This document shows positions 47,405-58,361 of a stretch of DNA of 64,000 nucleotides, piece by piece (within the stretch, counting starts at the first letter, position 1; every line of letters begins with the position of its first letter). The stretch lies in NCBI GenBank assembly GCA_028023455.1, contig JAQFVV010000346.1:723096-787095 (forward strand). Reading direction: 5' to 3'. A program made the position numbers and the translations under genes. This stretch comes from Epiperipatus broadwayi (taxonomy: Eukaryota; Onychophora; Udeonychophora; Euonychophora; Peripatidae). The notes under the pieces were generated by a model that saw nothing but the letters and a program-made list of their open reading frames with translations, was not told the DNA's origin and did no database searches.

Positions 47405-48180
47405 ATTTCAGTATATTACTATAATAACAATTAGATTTGAATCCAGACTTTCAGCTCCCTTAAGTTGATCCACTCCGTCTTATATAACCGCTACACATGA
47501 CCACATATATGTGAAAAAGGTAAATGATCGCCAATATACGTATTTCATGCTAAACCAGCCCTCATCAATTGGCCCTGATCATCTTCTCTCACACATATAT
47601 AATCAATCCTCAGTTTATATTAAGATGGCAGGTTTTAATCATTTCCACTCTCCAACTCTTCAGCCAGCCATATCATTAAAAATCTGATGATGGCATATTC
47701 AAAGTCCTTGTTTGCCAATTTTGTTGTCATACTTATGTTGAACCTAAGTCATTTTGACCTCTCATGTGTAGGTCCATAAAACATTTAAATGCACAGAAGA
47801 GGTCTTAAGGTCCCTAGATATGAGGGGTCAGAATGATTTATGGCCAACATGGATATGACAACAAAATTAGCATAACAAGGGCTTTGAACATGCCATCATC
47901 AGATTTTCAATGATATGTATGACTGAAGAGTTAGAGAGTGAAGAAGACTGAAACCTGTCCATTAAAATTTGAAGATTTTTTAATATAAACTGAGCACAGA
48001 TTATATATATATGGCTGGACCAACTGATGAGTGCCAGTTAAACACAAAATACATATATTAGAGCTCATTTATATTTTTCACATGTATCGTTTATATAAGG
48101 TGGAGTGGATGACTGAAGAGAGCTTGAAAATCTGGGTTCAAACCCCCTCTAATTACATCTGGCTTAAGTATATATACTAT
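47405..48180. repeat. Palindromic non-coding element with hammerheads and tRNA-like ends
   Basis: Arms of about 370 bp are centred near 47790. Each arm carries, from the centre outwards, a unique stretch, a hammerhead (47530-47573 minus; 48014-48060 plus) and a tRNA-like block at the outer end (47425-47510 minus with GTAGCGGTTATATAAGA and GGATTCAAATC; 48085-48165 plus with GGGTTCAAACCCC). I see no PLE coding motif. Confidence 0.7.
47530..47573 (-). ncRNA. Hammerhead ribozyme, all three stems, one core change
   Basis: Minus strand: stem I GCCAA (47569-47573), TTGATGA (47562-47568; first C changed to T), stem II GCT/AGC with a GGTTT loop, GAAA (47543-47546), palindromic stem III ATACGTAT (47536-47543), cleavage-site A (47535), then stem I partner TTGGC (47530-47534). 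A palindromic stem III fits dimeric action. The partner copy at 48024-48048 has CTGATGA intact but CAAA for GAAA. Confidence 0.65.
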
Positions 48181-48184
48181 ATTT

Positions 48185-49665
48185 GTATTTAAATGTTATA
48201 ATAACAATTCTAACTGATGCATCAGCACTGATATAAGAAAGTGGACATTATTTTGAAGCTTGTTAAAATAATTTTTGTAGAGTTTGATTCGATAACTATT
48301 ATTATAATGGTGTAATTAGATTTAGTTACTCTGCGAATAAGATTATATAGCACACTTTAATGTATATGAAATTTAAATGGAAGGAACAATACATCCATAT
48401 GTCATGGATAAGTAACACTCATGCCTCAGAGGACTGTAAAGAATAGAATGAATGCATCTGTTTTTTAGGCTTTTGACAGTTGTACCACTTTTGTTTACTG
48501 ATGCTGCTGGAAATTAAGAGTGGAAGTTATATACAACTAAACATATAGATTAAATGAGATTACTATTTTTAACAACTACATAACATTAATGAAATAGTTT
48601 GCAAATATAAAATAGATACAAATTAATATATATGAAAATTGAAAATAACAGTCATCAATCCAGAAGTGATAAATAAATAACATTCATATATGTTCAATAA
48701 CTTCAAAATAATTTATGCAGTATTTATATCATGCAAATATATAATTTCCATTTTTTATTTGCAGTAATATTAGTAAACGAAAGCTTAAAGTGGACTCTTT
48801 TTAATCATTTACTGACATACTTTTATTCATCCATGGCTTACAAAGAAGTTATTACTTCAATTTAAATTATATATGTTAAAGACAAATCTTCCACAAGAGC
48901 AAGTTAATCTGATTTTTGTTTTTAAAACAAAGTAATATAATTCACACTATCATCATCTTATATATATTTCTAAATTATTAATTAGACCACAGAGTGAAAT
49001 TTATCATTACGTTATCATTCTTTAATTTTATCATTATACGAAAACACTTAATAGCATGAATCTATTCTAATATTAGCTTCCTTGAAGGAATTATGTAAAT
49101 TATGAGCACAAAAACATTATAGGTGAATATATGTGTGGGGATTAAATCATCAGGCCATGTCTCATAAGCAAAACAAAATATTCCACAAATTTTACTTATC
49201 CGACAAATCAATTATTAATAACAGACTATACTTTTATATATATATAGCTTGCCAAAAGGAGTTTGTTATTAACTGAAAAGGGACCCTTTGATATCTTTTT
49301 GAGGCCTTAAAGAAATCGACAGGACAAATTACAAATGTCCCCTCTGTATGCTCTTATCAGTGAAGCTGTTCTAATTATGTAATTATTTATATGGTATAAA
49401 TGAATATGAAAGGGCTGCTTATCAATATATATCAGCCAATGGGTAAGTTTAATGAATTTTATTTCGCAGTTGAAGATCAAAAAATATCAAGATCTTCCTT
49501 CTCAAATGCCTAATAGTTTTGAAATGAAATATCAGTGGCACATTTTAAATCTGGGAAAGTTGCTCGGATATAGTTTTCAATTTATTATGTTAACATTGTA
49601 ATGATTTTTATGAAACGCTAAGACTATAAAAAACCTATCAATGAAACTAACAAAGCCGAGATGTT
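48185..49665. other. INTS7 intron, no gene recognised
   Basis: AT-rich, no supported feature. Confidence 0.5.
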
Positions 49666-49669
49666 ACTA

Positions 49670-50495
49670 AGATAATTCAAAAGTTAGAATTCTAAAGGAT
49701 CATTTCAACGCACATGTAAATAAAATCCACCTTTTGCTATATCAATGACGATCTACTTTGTCAGGTAAAAGAGGATTACTTTTATCTGAATTTCGATTTG
49801 TTCTAAGTAATAAATCAAATGTTGGTCTTTGAAAAGGCTGAAACTTATTATTAGTGGTGACTTTTGTTCTTGTATTAATCAAGCCAGTGTACAGTTTCAA
49901 ATATTAATTTAGAAGAAAGTCTAATAACTTTAACGAGCATGTAAATAATTTTCAGCTTATCAAAAATGTAACACTAGGAATATAAACCTTTTGTGAAAAA
50001 AAAAAACAACACAAATATATTACTAAGATAATTCACAAACTGAAGGTCAGATAAAAGTGATCAACTTTTATATGTCAAAACACAAAAGATGGGTGCTATT
50101 TACAAGTTCACTTCATTGATTCTTCAGGAATCTATCTTGTGAATCATCTTAGGAATGCATTGGAACTTGTCTATTCTTTGTCAATAGATTTACATTCTTT
50201 GATAACTGTAAAATTATTTATGAACTCATTAAAATCATTAGAATTTCATCTAAATTAATATTTAAAATTGTAAGTTGACATAATTAGTATAAAAACAAAA
50301 ATCGCCATTAATAAAAATTTTCAGGTGTTAATGCTTAATTAACTATTATATAGCAAATTGAAAGTCAGATAAAAGTTATCATCTTTTACCTGATGAACTA
50401 GATAAGCATTAATATAATAAAAAGCGGGCATTATTTACAAGTTTGTGTAAATGATTCTTTAGGGATCTAGCTTATGAATGACCTTAGACTTGTTC
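49670..50495. repeat. Three copies of a ~140-bp repeat
   Basis: 49672-49800 (minus), 50043-50180 (plus) and 50352-50490 (plus) share CAGATAAAAGT-ATC, CTTTTA and ATTTACA-GT, ending in GATTCTT-AGG-ATCT. The plus copies are about 309 bp apart. No tRNA-like or coding feature is seen. Confidence 0.5.
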
Positions 50496-50499
50496 CGTC

Positions 50500-52530
50500 T
50501 GTGAATAGCTTTAATATTAATGTTGTATAAAGCAGAATATAAATTACACTGACAATCAAACACACAAATAAAATGGCACCAATGGATAACCGTTACTATA
50601 AATATTGACAAAATAAACATGTGAAATACTCTAGCACTAACTGCTAAGGCAATACAATGTGATCTTAGTTCAGTAAGAATCATCGCATTTAATTTCAAAT
50701 TTTTAATTTGCAACAAGCTATCATCAATTTAATATATAAATGCTCCAAGGTCGTGAAATTTCATATAGTAATTTTTATTTTGCAATGAAATTAAGATAAA
50801 CTGTAATATCTAGTGGAACGTAGAATGATTTACTTCACTACTTATGCAAATTTTCATATTTTCAAACAAAAAGTATATTTGCAGCATCAATATCAATTGT
50901 TCTCATTAAAATAATGTGGCCGAGGAGAGGATACTATAAAGAGCTTTCAGAATGAAAAGTTACTGGGAAGTCTTTAATACTTATGTAAAAATTCTTCATA
51001 CAAAAAATTATTCAAATCTTCATACTTTCAAACCAAATATACATTTGTAGATATTACATTTCATTAGCAGAATATGTTAACATTAAAATTGTAATACTAT
51101 GAGATGCAATTTTCTTGAATTCGTTTCTCTTCTGTCTTTAAGTTAAGAATGCTAATTATCCAGTGCAACACATTGAACAATTCATAACTGGTCTAAAGTG
51201 TGGAGCCAAAAAAAAAAAAAGAAAGAATTCCCATTATATTTTATGAACTTACACACTGAATGAAATGTCTTAATATTACCAAAAACATTATTACTTTGGC
51301 AATTTTCTTTTTCCTAGGAGAATTTCATCAAAATTTATTTTAGCATCCTTGGCATTTTGATAAGTAAAGCATTCAAATCATGATTCAATGAGATGATCTC
51401 TTGACATCTTTCTTTAATCAAAAAGTTTAGAGTATTACTTAAAAATACCAACTGCTTATTAAATTCTACTAATTAATATTGAGGTGAGATAATCTTTAAT
51501 ATTTTTTTAATACATTTATTGTAAATATCACAAGTCTTCTTTTCAATTCGTTCAATAATAATTCACTTCATCTTCTGTTATTATTCTGATTGATATCTAC
51601 AAGCTTTTTACATATTTCCAATTCACTTATTTATCCATCATATGCATCTGGATTATCATTTTCTTTTTACAAAATCTCATTTTAGGAATCTTACTAGAAG
51701 TACGTATACATATTAATCAAATTTTCTAAAGATGGCATACTTTCCTGTTATGCAATATGCCCAAATCTAGAGCAATAATATAAGATAGATCCTTCTCAAA
51801 TTAAGATCATCAGATGGGTATTTGAATCGGAGAGAGAATATCTAGCATTTTCTCAGGATAAAATTTGATATAGGGAATCATGTTATAAAAGAAACTATAA
51901 ATTGTGATTCTTTGTCATCTTTAAAGATACTTTTTTATAATCCATGTATTTTATTCCGACTTCCAAAATTTACTGATTTTTTTTTTCTATGCGATATGAT
52001 GATCAAAAAATCATAGAAGTAATAATCAAAGGGACAATCCAGCTATAATCAATGGATACATTGTATTCTTGGTGCTTACATCGTGTGATTCAATAATTGT
52101 TACGATATTTCTTCTGTCACAGAAATATTAAATGTAATCAATTTGTGATAGTTTTAAGAAAATCTTCAACAGTGTTTAATGTTCTATTAAAATAATTACA
52201 TTTCTGATTTATTTTCCTAGAATGAAGAATTCTACAATAATAAATTGTTACTAACATTATTTCCAATAGCCTAAGCTTATTTGGTATCAATCTTTTCATT
52301 TTAATTGTTCTTTGTTTTTCCTTACTCGTTGGATATTTTTTTGTAACTTCAATTATTATTTGCCTTTAAATTTTACATTTTAATCAGATCATGAATCTCT
52401 ATCAAATTCAGTAGTAATTAGCAGGTTTATTTAAGTTTACATATATATATCACTGTTTCAGTAGGAATACTCATTTTTAATAAACATAACTTAAGTCCAT
52501 TTAATTTTTCTATTAATATTCTGGAAGCCA
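50500..52530. other. INTS7 intron, no gene recognised
   Basis: AT-rich, no supported feature. The minus-strand frame at 50459-50716 overlaps the end of the preceding repeat and shows no domain. Confidence 0.5.
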
Positions 52531-52615
52531 CTAAACATCACATGACCACCATTCATTATACTTTACATTGATTACTCTGGCTTGCACTGAGTGGCGCTAT
52601 GAGAGTTTTGCCTTT
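52530..52615. repeat. P5 mini-palindrome
   Basis: CTAAACATCACATGA is followed directly by an inverted piece, TTGATTACTCTGGCTTGCAC and TGAGAGTTTTGCCT, from the P5 unit. Confidence 0.6.
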
Positions 52616-53464
52616 GTGATTCTGGAAGCTATCAGTCTACTCTATAAATTCACTTCAATTAAGATAAAAGAAAAGACTTGCAATTATTAGTGTATATCTC
52701 CTAATTTATAACATATTTCCTATTATTTCTTCTTCAAACTTTTTCTTTCATTAAGGATTAGAATCTATCAAATAACCTGGATTAAGTTATAGTGGATTAA
52801 AACAAATGAATTTCTTTATACTGTGGTATTAGGCACAAAGAATTAACAAGTAATCCATTAAAATTATCATTAAATGGAAATCTTACTGAATTCCATATAT
52901 TAAGAATGACATCGGCAAACAAATAATTCAATGAATGTACTTATAAAGAACATTTTGTAGGTATACAGAATGTATCCCAGGGAACAAATGACTGATTCTC
53001 TCTTCAAGTTGCCTACAGCGCTATTTCTAAATCAAGGTGTGTTACATAGTATTATTCACCACAAAAATTTTAAAGCATTAGCGTATTTGGATCATAAGTT
53101 ATAACATGAAATGTGACAGTGGAATATCTTCAATGCTCTCCTTATCATCATGAAATCTGGCAAAACTACTTGAAAACATTCTTAATCTTATGGCTTCACT
53201 GCCATACATAGTTTAAATCCTTTCAAACATTTCAATAGCAAGTTTTTCCAGATTTAAAGTAAGATTCTATCATGTCATAACTCGTAATCCAGACATGTTA
53301 GTAACTTATATTTTTTGTAGTGTATTGCTAAATTATGTATCAATTCATATATGGTACTTCAGGCAGCTCAAAGAGAGAATAAATCACTTTTTCAATAGGA
53401 TATACCGAATATATAGATATATTATTTTAATCAGAAGGTAATTATTCTTTATATACACCTGGTT

Positions 53465-53850
53465 ATATTGTTAATACTTCAATGGTGTTTTGTTGAGTAT
53501 GAAGGCCACTCGCAAACCAAAATACAGATAGAGACTGTGAAAAGATAAGAATGTCCATTTTATCTTTGTATCTAAATTCACTTATATAGACTAATCTAAA
53601 TCATTTTGGAATGGATCTTAAGTGATTAATGGAAGATCTTCACACTCTTATTCCAAGATGCTTTAGACTGGCCTATATAAGTGAACTTAGATGCAAAGGT
53701 ATGATGGCTGTTCTTATATTTTCAAAGTTTCTATCTTATGCTTTGGTTTGAGAGTATCATCCATACTCAATATAAGACTGTTGGGGTATTAAAACAATAA
53801 AACAAACATGGCATGTGTATGGGGTGTAATTCCCTTCTGATTAAGATTAC
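53465..53850. repeat. Palindromic repeat (partner single arm at 57060-57245)
   Basis: The arms meet near 53623. They share TATATA-ACTAATCTAAA/TTTAGACTGGCCTATATA and GTATCATCCATACTCAA-type hairpins. The right arm continues with ATGGCATGTGTATGGGGTGT to 53850. The hairpin GAGTAT/ATACTC might be a decayed hammerhead stem II, but the core is not there. Confidence 0.5.
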
Positions 53851-54074
53851 ATAAAAATACTGCGTTAGTAAATTAATTAAATATATTATTAGCATAAAAT
53901 ATAATTCACTGACCTTTTGAAAAGATAAGTAATCAGATTATTACCAAAGAAACTTTTTAAATTATATTTTATAGTATATTGTTTTATATGCATATCATAA
54001 TTGAATTATTTATTTATACAAACATGCACATATCATATTCTTAACTTTTTTTCCCATGATAAAAAAAATGTTAC

Positions 54075-54234
54075 CTTATGAGTGAGAGGCATATTTTGCT
54101 CTTGTTCTTGGCTCAGCACACTCTGTATAAGTGGCATGACCTTGTGACATGCCTGTTTTACTTTCATTGACTCCGAATTAGAGCCTGATTGAAAGATATC
54201 AGGTATTTCATCTTCCAAATTATGAGTCATCTTA
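54075..54234 (-). CDS. INTS7: INTS7 internal exon (divergent linker)
   Basis: This 160-nt exon starts with one base completing the split serine codon from the previous exon, then 53 codons ending in phase 0. The acceptor is TCCCAG at 54235-54240, and the donor GTAACA follows AAG. The translation is acidic and serine-rich at first (EDEIPDIFQSGSNSES), then helical (KVMPLIQSVLSQ), and ends in MPLTHK. This occupies the poorly conserved linker of vertebrate INTS7 around ESASFQEYGS to PVSYMHT. Similarity alone is weak. The call rests on phase fit on both sides, position between two clear exons and the MPLTHK ending that meets the next conserved exon. About 14 residues fewer than in human lie between the flanking conserved blocks. 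Confidence 0.8.
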
Positions 54235-56430
54235 CTGGGAAAAATGAGTGACTCTAAAGTAAACGCAATTAAAAAACAGCTTTCCTGAAGACTGATACGC
54301 TGTTAAAGAAAATTTTAAGCACAAACAACTTAATTATTTTATTTTATAAGGTGAAAAGTTTAGTTATTTTATTCTTACAAAAATTAAAATTTTTTTAGCA
54401 TATTTTACATCATCGTAATCAAAATATATGTTCAATTTTATCCCTTTTTTATCAATGCCTTTCCTATATTTTGATTCTCGATATGTGAAAAAGTAGAAAG
54501 AAGATAAATAAAAAGCAAAATAATTGGAATCTTGATTCTGTATTTTTATAACATATGCATACAAATACAGCAGTTATTTCCTTTTAAATCATCACTATTG
54601 ATCTATCCAAGAGCAAACCCCTTATACTGAACCAATTTCATTGTCCAGACCTTTCTGATTCTCATCCTTCTTTACAAATATCTATTTCCTATTTTAAAAA
54701 TCATCAAAAATTTTTCATCTACTTCTTTTCCTTGGATTTTTTACAATCTCTTTTAACACAACTTTTATAACTCCTCTGCAACTAAATATTTTTCCAAAAA
54801 ATAAATATTTTTTTGTTTACTGTTTTCAAACTTTTACATTTCTGATCTTCAGAGAAAAACTGAATTCTGCTAATAATAAAAGAATACAATAACAGCTTTA
54901 TCAAATTAAAATACTATTAGACTTATGAACAGTTGATAACTCAAACTAAAGTTAAGTTCACAAATTTATGGCAGACTTTTTAGACTCGGATTAGTGTCTT
55001 CTTAAAGTCTTAATAAACACTTTAAGATTAAAACTCAATTCTAATCTTTTTAGCAATGCTAAGCTAATCTTTTATAATCAACAGGAGTTAATCTAAAGGG
55101 ACAAAATAACCTTAGGTGACCTCAAATTTTAATAAACTATTTTTCCTTTTATGCTTCTAGTTTCTGGCCATAGCTTAGAAATTTGAATAATTTTAGAAAT
55201 GTTTTTAATAACAAGATTACTTTTCAAGATGATTATAAATTGACAACAAACTTTTTATCTGTCAGACTATTCTTTTTATATGAAAACTTAAATTTAATAA
55301 TTTTCATCAACTCTACAATTTCAGATATTTTAACGTCTCATTTTTTAATTTCCACGTAATACCTTAGTACTCGGTACAAAAAAGAAAGATTTCTCTTCTG
55401 TTAATTCACTGATATTTATCAAGTTGCATTGATAAGGATTACATTATTGGACATTTTATAATTCTTCATAATAATTCACACTGAATCATCATTATACTTA
55501 AAGATTAAAAGTTAACAAGTTTTAAAAAAAGCTTTCTCAATAAATTTCAACCTATATAAATAGAAAGATTCAGTCTTAAAAATAGCACAGAATTTCTCAA
55601 ATACTGATCAGACATTTAACAAGCAGCATGTTTTGCAATAAGCAAAGAAAGATACAAGTTTTCCAAAGATCAATTCGTTTTGTAACTGACTTTTTGATAC
55701 GCAAATATTTTACCCATTTACTAAATAATCCCTATTTCAACAATGAACTTTCAAAGTTGAGATTTTCATATTTAATAACAAATTCTACTTTTATCTTGAC
55801 GTTACTTACAGCAAACATATTAATACTATTTTTTTCACACTCTTTGCTTCATCTCAGGCGTTAAAAAACCATTACACTTCTGACATTTCATTATAAATAT
55901 CTCAATGACCCAAAAGAAAATATATCTACAATTTTAGTTTGTTTGTTTTTTTTTTTGCGTGAGAATACGTGCTTTCTTACTATAAAGCACTTAGAAATTC
56001 AGAATTCATTTTTACTTAACATTCTTATTCAATCCATAATAAATATCAAAAAAGTATTTATCTATTTTCTGTAAATGCTACAGCTGTCCAAAGCAATAAT
56101 CTAATGAAATTATACTCTTTTTGGAAAAAAAATCACCCCTTTCCTTGTTTGCCCAGCAGTGAAACAGTGATTATCTGCACTTGGAATCATTCAAATTCAT
56201 TAAAACTAAATGTGCCGGTATTTCCCTCCTATATCATCGCCAACCAAATTTTGAGTAAACAACAAATTGCATTGAAATAAACTTTCAGTCCAATTAAAAA
56301 CTTCTACTAATTGGTTTTAGGCTTTAGCCAATCTATAATATTTTGCAACATCACACTTCGGAAATATTCTTCAAAATGGCCACTGCAGTTGCAATCAGAT
56401 AATATGTCCGCTGAATAATAAAACAAAACA

Positions 56431-56582
56431 TTTTAACGTCCGCAATTGAAAAGGTTTTCATTATTTATTTTTAGATATAGCTGAATGTACTTTCGGTGTG
56501 GTACATGTTACGATTTTGGTGTACCACACTAAAAGCATCTAAAAGTAAATAATAATAACCTTTTCAGTTGCAGACGTTAAAA
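56431..56582. repeat. MITE-like fold-back hairpin
   Basis: Ends TTTTAACGTCCGCAATTGAA and TTCAGTTGCAGACGTTAAAA pair, followed inward by further complementary blocks (AGGTT-TCATTATTTA/TAAATAATAATAACCT and GTGTGGTACA/TGTACCACAC). Almost the whole 152 bp folds into one imperfect stem. No clear target duplication was found. Confidence 0.6.
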
Positions 56583-57059
56583 AACTTTTGCTAATTTATT
56601 ATAAATACAAACTAAAAGAAATATTAAATAATAAAGCAAAAATTTAATTTACTTCTTGTAACATCTTATCTCATAAAAAAATAAATTCTGCAAATTTCCT
56701 TACGTGATTTTAAACAAAGAAATTCTTGATCAACATTCTCTTTGAAAGTAAATTTAGATTTATTTTAGGCCATCGTTTGTTTTATTGTATAATCATAAAA
56801 CAGTGCACAACTAATCCTTACGAGAATCACCACTGCTTCTACATTTGCACTAAAAAAATTGCTTTGTTCTTCTACTTAAATAAATGGTTCCTCTATCCAT
56901 GCATCCAGTCATAATATGCATTCCAGATCAAAATCAAATAGCATTATGTTATGGTTCGTGAAAAATACATTTTATGCCGTTTATTTTTATTTCCTATTGT
57001 TTGAACAATATGGAAAAAAAAAAATTGAAATATTTGCATTAAAACAATAAAATATATAT

Positions 57060-57245
57060 GCCATATATGTCAAGACGCTTTCAATTGGTCTATATAAGGG
57101 AATTTAGGTGCAATGATAAGATAGCCGCTTTTATCTTTTATTTGAGACTATCCTTCATACTCAACAAATCATTACTGAAATATTAAACCAATATAACAAT
57201 GCATGTGTATAGGGTGTATTTCTCTTCTAATTAAAATGACATACC
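57060..57245 (+). repeat. Dispersed repeat, single arm
   Basis: Matches the right arm of 53465-53850: CTATATAAG-GAA-TTAG, TATCCTTCATACTCAA and GCATGTGTATAGGGTGTA. Confidence 0.5.
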
Positions 57246-57430
57246 ATATATATACTATTAAAGGCACAAAATAAAATTGAATAAATTATGTGTGATGCAG
57301 AAAATTTTACTTGATATATAGAAAATGAAATAAGAAAATAGATATAAAGCAAATACTGTATTTACGTAAATGAATATAATATGATAGCAAAAGAGACCAA
57401 TTTAGAAAGCATAAATAAATTAAAAGATAC

Positions 57431-57534
57431 GATTGTATATTGGCTAAAGTTGCCGGATCAGCGTCGAATGATGTTTGATGAAGATTAGTAAAACGATCTC
57501 CAAGAAAACGAAATTCTTTCATGCATTGCAATAA
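57431..57534 (-). CDS. INTS7: INTS7 internal exon
   Basis: This 104-nt exon has phase 0 entry and leaves two bases (TC) of a split codon. The acceptor CTAG ends at 57535, and the donor is GTATCT. The translation carries MKEFRFLGDRF then SFDADPATLANIQ, corresponding to MEEFRSLASRYGDLYQASFDADSATLRNVE of vertebrates with no length change from the previous exon. The donor is weaker than the others because the exon ends in ATC rather than AG. Vertebrate proteins continue with a conserved LQQQSCLLIS block that I cannot find in the following 3.2-kb intron. Confidence 0.9.
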
Positions 57535-57881
57535 CTAGGAAGACAAAAAGAAAAACGATTTAAGGTAATAATTATAAATAAATAGATTTTACTTAATAAC
57601 TAAATAAGATAAATTATATATAATCGTTTTTTTTTAAAAAAAAAAAAAATACAGATTCAATGATTTAATAAAATGAAATAAAAGCTAATAATTTTCATTG
57701 CTATCTGAGAATACAAAATTGATTCTAGTCTTATTGCATAGTTATTAATAAATATTTAAAAAAAATCATTCTCGCAACGCGTTTTTCACAATACTTTATT
57801 CAATTTCTTAAGACAATGTCTAGTAATCTTCTTTAGACATTCTGAAATATCACTCAACAAATCTTTTAAATTTCAGTATAT

Positions 57882-57908
57882 CTGAAGATGACTGCCAGTC
57901 AGTCGAAA
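57882..57908 (+). ncRNA. Hammerhead ribozyme core in the INTS7 intron
   Basis: CTGAAGA (57882-57888, fits CUGANGA), stem II GACTG-CCAGT-CAGTC with five perfect pairs, then GAAA (57905-57908). The flanks (TTTCAGTATAT before, CTAACATAAAAAATT after) do not give convincing stems I and III. It lies antisense to INTS7 between exons 57431-57534 and 58027-58221 and is probably the end of another PLE. Confidence 0.5.
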
Positions 57909-58026
57909 CTAACATAAAAAATTAAACAAAGCATAGAAAAAAATGAATTATGAGGAATGTGATTTTTAAAAATTCCATCTGATAATAATTTTTTTTTTTT
58001 TCTGAAAAAATAATAAAAGTAGTCAC

Positions 58027-58221
58027 CCTAGAAACTGTTCTTCCACATTTCTGCAATTCATCTCCTGTATTTAAAGCTAATGAGACAGCAATAGCTGGTG
58101 GAGGTGAAGTCTTCAAACAGCCACAGGCTCTGATAAGTTGAGCATGCGCTTGCAACATTTCCACTCTTAATCGAGCAAAGTCACACTGAAAATGAAGTGG
58201 GAAAGCGGGCATTGTTGCAGC
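58027..58221 (-). CDS. INTS7: INTS7 internal exon
   Basis: This 195-nt exon has 65 codons, phase 0 to 0. The acceptor TAG is at 58222-58224, and the donor GTGACT follows an AGG codon. The translation contains FQCDFARLRVEMLQAHAQL and the invariant run LKTSPPPAIA, then a GDELQKCGR segment that matches GNDLQRCGR in vertebrate INTS7. The proline-rich TSPPPAIA block is one of the best INTS7 signatures, and this is the most secure exon in the window. The upstream exon joins as ALK followed by AATMP. Confidence 0.95.
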
Positions 58222-58361
58222 CTAAAAAATAAATATGATAAACAATTTCTTTTTTTGTAAACTAAAAAAATTGGAAATAATATACAATATCTAACTATTA
58301 AAATCATAAAAATATAAAAGCAATAAATTGAACGCTCAACCAACATGAACATTTTCCCCAC

